Positions 61,764 through 64,000 of a DNA stretch of 64,000 bases are shown piece by piece (the stretch's first letter is position 1; every line of letters begins with the position of its first letter). The position numbers and the translations under genes are program-made. A model generated the notes under the pieces. It was not told where the DNA came from, searched no databases, and saw only the letters and a program-made list of their open reading frames with translations. The stretch is from positions 124,001 through 188,000 of the forward strand of contig JAGNKU010000008.1 of assembly GCA_017999985.1 (NCBI GenBank), written 5' to 3'. The DNA is from Phycisphaerae bacterium. Its GTDB lineage: Bacteria; Planctomycetota; Phycisphaerae; UBA1845; Fen-1342.

Positions 61764-64000
61764 GTGTCTTCGTCAGTGCCGTTCCCGAGTGATCCGGCTG
61801 ACCGCCTCGGAAGTGTTCTTGCGGACGTGGTCAGTCGCCGCGCACACGGCGAATTGGTGGCGGAGGACTCGGTGGTAAGCGCGCACCCCGAGCTGATGCC
61901 GGCGCTCGGAGAGAGGCTGCGCGTTTTGCGGTTGATTCAAGAGGCGGAGCGCAGCGCGCACGCACACCCAATCAGCGGTTGCAGCGACCAAGAAGCGCCG
62001 GACCTGCCAGGGCCGGAGCCAACAATCCCCGGTTACGACATCGTCCGCCCGATTCACCGCGGCGGGCAGGGAGCGGTGTATGAGGCCGTTCAGCGCTCCA
62101 CTGGGCGCACGGTTGCGGTCAAGGTGCTTCCAGGGACGCATTTTGCCGACGCACGTCACCGCGATCGGTTTGATCGGGAGGTCAAAGCGCTGTCCAGCCT
62201 GCGTCATCCGAACATCGCCGCCATTCACGATAGCGGCTCGCGGCCGGGCTTCGGCTACATCGTGATGGACTACGTGGACGGCCAGCCTCTCGATGTGCTG
62301 ATCGTAGAGGATCCCAGGCCAGCGCCGAACCGGGTTCTGGAACTCTTCGCGACGATTTGCGACGCGGTCAACGCCGCACACCTGCGGGGGATCATCCATC
62401 GCGACTTGAAGCCGAGCAACATCCTGATCGATGCCCAGGGCCGGCCGTACGTACTGGATTTTGGCCTGGCCAAGCTGGTTGGTCGCGATGCCCCGGAAAC
62501 CGGGGGCGAGCCGCTGACCACCACGGGCCAGTTCGTCGGGACACTTCCGTGGGCCAGCCCGGAGCAGGTGGAGGGTTTACGCGACCAGATCGACCTGCGC
62601 ACGGACGTCTACTCGTTAGGCGTAATCCTGTTTCAGTTGCTGACCGGCACGTTTCCGTACGCCGTCGACGGACGGACCAGCGAGGCCATGCAGAACATTT
62701 TGCATGCCCAACCGCAGCGCCCCAGCGCCCTGCACCGTCAGGTCCCCCGCGACGTAGACACGATCGTGCTGAAATGTCTGGCCAAGGAGCGTGAGCGCCG
62801 CTACCAGACTGCCGGCGAGATAGCGCGCGACGTGAACCACCAACTGCACGGCGAGCCGCTCGACGCCAAGCGCGACAGCAGCCTGTACGTGCTGCGCAAG
62901 ACGCTTGCGAAGCACTGGCTGCCGACCATAATCGTGGTCGCGTTCGTCACGCTCGCCGTCGTCTCGGCGCTGACGCTCTCGATGCTCTACAGCCGTCAGA
63001 GCCGTCTGCTACATGATATAACCGCCGCGCACACGGCCGAAGTCGCCGCCCGGCGCAGCGCCGATCGTGTGCAGGAAACACTGCGCGGCCTCTTGTTGAA
63101 GGTAGCCGAGGTCGGGCGCGGCTCGGATATCGCGCTGCGCCGTGCCCTGCTCGACGAGGCGACCCGTGGGGTCGACATGCAGCTCGGCGACGAGCCTGCG
63201 GCGCTTGCGGCAGCCCATGAGGCAATCGGCCAGACATATCAGAATATCGGTCTCTACACCGAGGCCGAGCAGCACTTGCGAAGGGCGCTGGCGATTCGCG
63301 TCGAGCTGTTCGGGGGCGAGCACGCGATCGTGGCAGCGAGTCTAAACAGCCTCGGCCTGCTATTGCTTGACAAGAGCGCTTTCGCCGAAGCTCAGCCGCT
63401 ACTGGAGGAAGCGCTGGCGATCCGACAACGGGTGTGTGCCGACGATCCCACGGCAGTTGCCGAGAGTCTCGACCATCTTGGCCTGGCCAGGCAGTATCGG
63501 CAGCGGTACGAGGAGGCTGCGGCGCTGCACCGGGAGGCCTTGGCTATCCACCAGGAGATCGGCGGGAACGACCGGCCGGAGTTTGCCACGTGCCTGTCAC
63601 ATCTGGCAATGGCGTTGTTCAATGAGGAGCAGTACGCTGCAGCCGAACCGGTTTTTCGTCAGACGCTGGAGATGCGCCAGCGCCTGTTGGGCGAAGGCCA
63701 CCGCGACGTGGCCGGCAGCAAGATCGCGCTCGCCAAGTTCCTGCACGTCAAAGGGGACTATGCCGCTGCTGAACCTCTGTATCGTGAGGCGATTGAGACG
63801 TATCGCACCCTGCTGGGGGACAGTCACGACAATGTTGCTTGGGGCCTGCACCGACTCGGTAACCTCCTGCACAGTCGCGGTCGGTACGTCGAAGCGAGGT
63901 CTGCACTGGAGGAATCGCTGAGCATCTATCGCCGCTGCCTCGGAAACGACGATCCCTACGCCGCGATGGTGCGCGACAGCCTTGGTACGCTACTGCTCGA
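61764..64000 (+). CDS. Ser/Thr protein kinase with TPR repeats, 3' end outside window
   Basis: It begins at GTG 61764 with GGAG about 9 bases upstream and stays open to the window end (about 745 residues visible). The kinase domain (about 90-365) has HRGGQGAVYEA (P-loop), AVKVL (Lys), HRDLKPSNIL, DFGLAK and WASPEQVEG, all intact. One membrane helix follows (about 393-413; IIVVAFVTLAVVSALTL), then tetratricopeptide repeats of the kinesin-light-chain type (LNSLGLLLLDKSAFAEAQPL and further copies). This is the usual planctomycete PknB-TPR form; TPRs probably bind partners. The upstream sigma factor is the likely target. Confidence 0.9.
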   Translation, partial: MSSSVPFPSDPADRLGSVLADVVSRRAHGELVAEDSVVSAHPELMPALGERLRVLRLIQEAERSAHAHPISGCSDQEAPDLPGPEPTIPGYDIVRPIHRGGQGAVYEAVQRSTGRTVAVKVLPGTHFADARHRDRFDREVKALSSLRHPNIAAIHDSGSRPGFGYIVMDYVDGQPLDVLIVEDPRPAPNRVLELFATICDAVNAAHLRGIIHRDLKPSNILIDAQGRPYVLDFGLAKLVGRDAPETGGEPLTTTGQFVGTLPWASPEQVEGLRDQIDLRTDVYSLGVILFQLLTGTFPYAVDGRTSEAMQNILHAQPQRPSALHRQVPRDVDTIVLKCLAKERERRYQTAGEIARDVNHQLHGEPLDAKRDSSLYVLRKTLAKHWLPTIIVVAFVTLAVVSALTLSMLYSRQSRLLHDITAAHTAEVAARRSADRVQETLRGLLLKVAEVGRGSDIALRRALLDEATRGVDMQLGDEPAALAAAHEAIGQTYQNIGLYTEAEQHLRRALAIRVELFGGEHAIVAASLNSLGLLLLDKSAFAEAQPLLEEALAIRQRVCADDPTAVAESLDHLGLARQYRQRYEEAAALHREALAIHQEIGGNDRPEFATCLSHLAMALFNEEQYAAAEPVFRQTLEMRQRLLGEGHRDVAGSKIALAKFLHVKGDYAAAEPLYREAIETYRTLLGDSHDNVAWGLHRLGNLLHSRGRYVEARSALEESLSIYRRCLGNDDPYAAMVRDSLGTLLL

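Overview
The window is GC-rich chromosomal DNA, most likely from a planctomycete (Phycisphaerae-like lineages fit best). The clues are secreted proteins with dockerin-like calcium loops, a WxxGxW-repeat protein, an ECF sigma factor next to a Ser/Thr kinase-TPR protein, very long multi-sensor kinases and several proteins of fused modules. This is an inference from protein style; no rRNA is present.

Host block 1 (1-38902). It opens with a TPR / ExbB / ExbD / giant PD40-toroid protein cluster (1-7942), an energized envelope system. A hybrid PAS-GAF-PocR histidine kinase follows (8228-13978), then a two-domain SGNH esterase on the minus strand, a WxxGxW-repeat exported protein, a GH38 mannosidase, a frameshifted CoaD-like gene with an HD-domain partner, a ComM-type AAA+ protein and a dockerin-like secreted protein. 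From 25024 to 33697 runs a compact same-strand cluster: PspA, AAA+ ATPase, TerB-like protein, VWA lipoprotein, solute-binding/OmpA fusion, ABC permease, ABC ATPase and a membrane coiled-coil protein. It reads as one envelope-stress/transport system. An S41 peptidase, a catalytically altered amidotransferase-like protein, a 53-residue exported peptide and an OmpR/CpxA-type two-component pair close the block.

Integrated element (38903-58901, about 20 kb). It sits in a tRNA-Ser(GGA) gene and is bounded by a perfect 40-bp direct repeat of the 5' half of that tRNA. It carries a restriction-modification pair, a Dam-like methyltransferase, small terminase candidate, large terminase, portal, protease, decoration and major capsid proteins, connector and tail-like proteins, a tape-measure-like protein on the opposite strand, a serine recombinase and a divergent tyrosine integrase. 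I see no lysis or replication genes and no repressor, so it may be a compact or degraded prophage or a capsid-encoding satellite.

The most unusual content is non-coding. Positions 43420-44100 hold about 690 bases without a gene, preceded by a perfect TATAAT and packed with complementary stems: a closed multi-branch domain, a pseudoknot, a GNRA-capped hairpin, tandem identical hairpins and a loop-to-upstream pairing. I read this as a large ornate RNA of the general kind (GOLLD/ROOL) known from phages, directly followed by a small AT-rich gene. A second non-coding region (55532-56426) holds one convincing small RNA gene with an intrinsic terminator, a second possible one, tandem 29-bp palindromic repeats and TATGTTGGCG repeats near the recombinase.

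Host block 2 (58863-64000). The reconstituted tRNA-Ser is followed by gene remnants (a dockerin-type fragment with an internal stop and a frameshifted IPT/TIG lipoprotein), then an ECF sigma factor and a Ser/Thr kinase-TPR protein that runs off the window.
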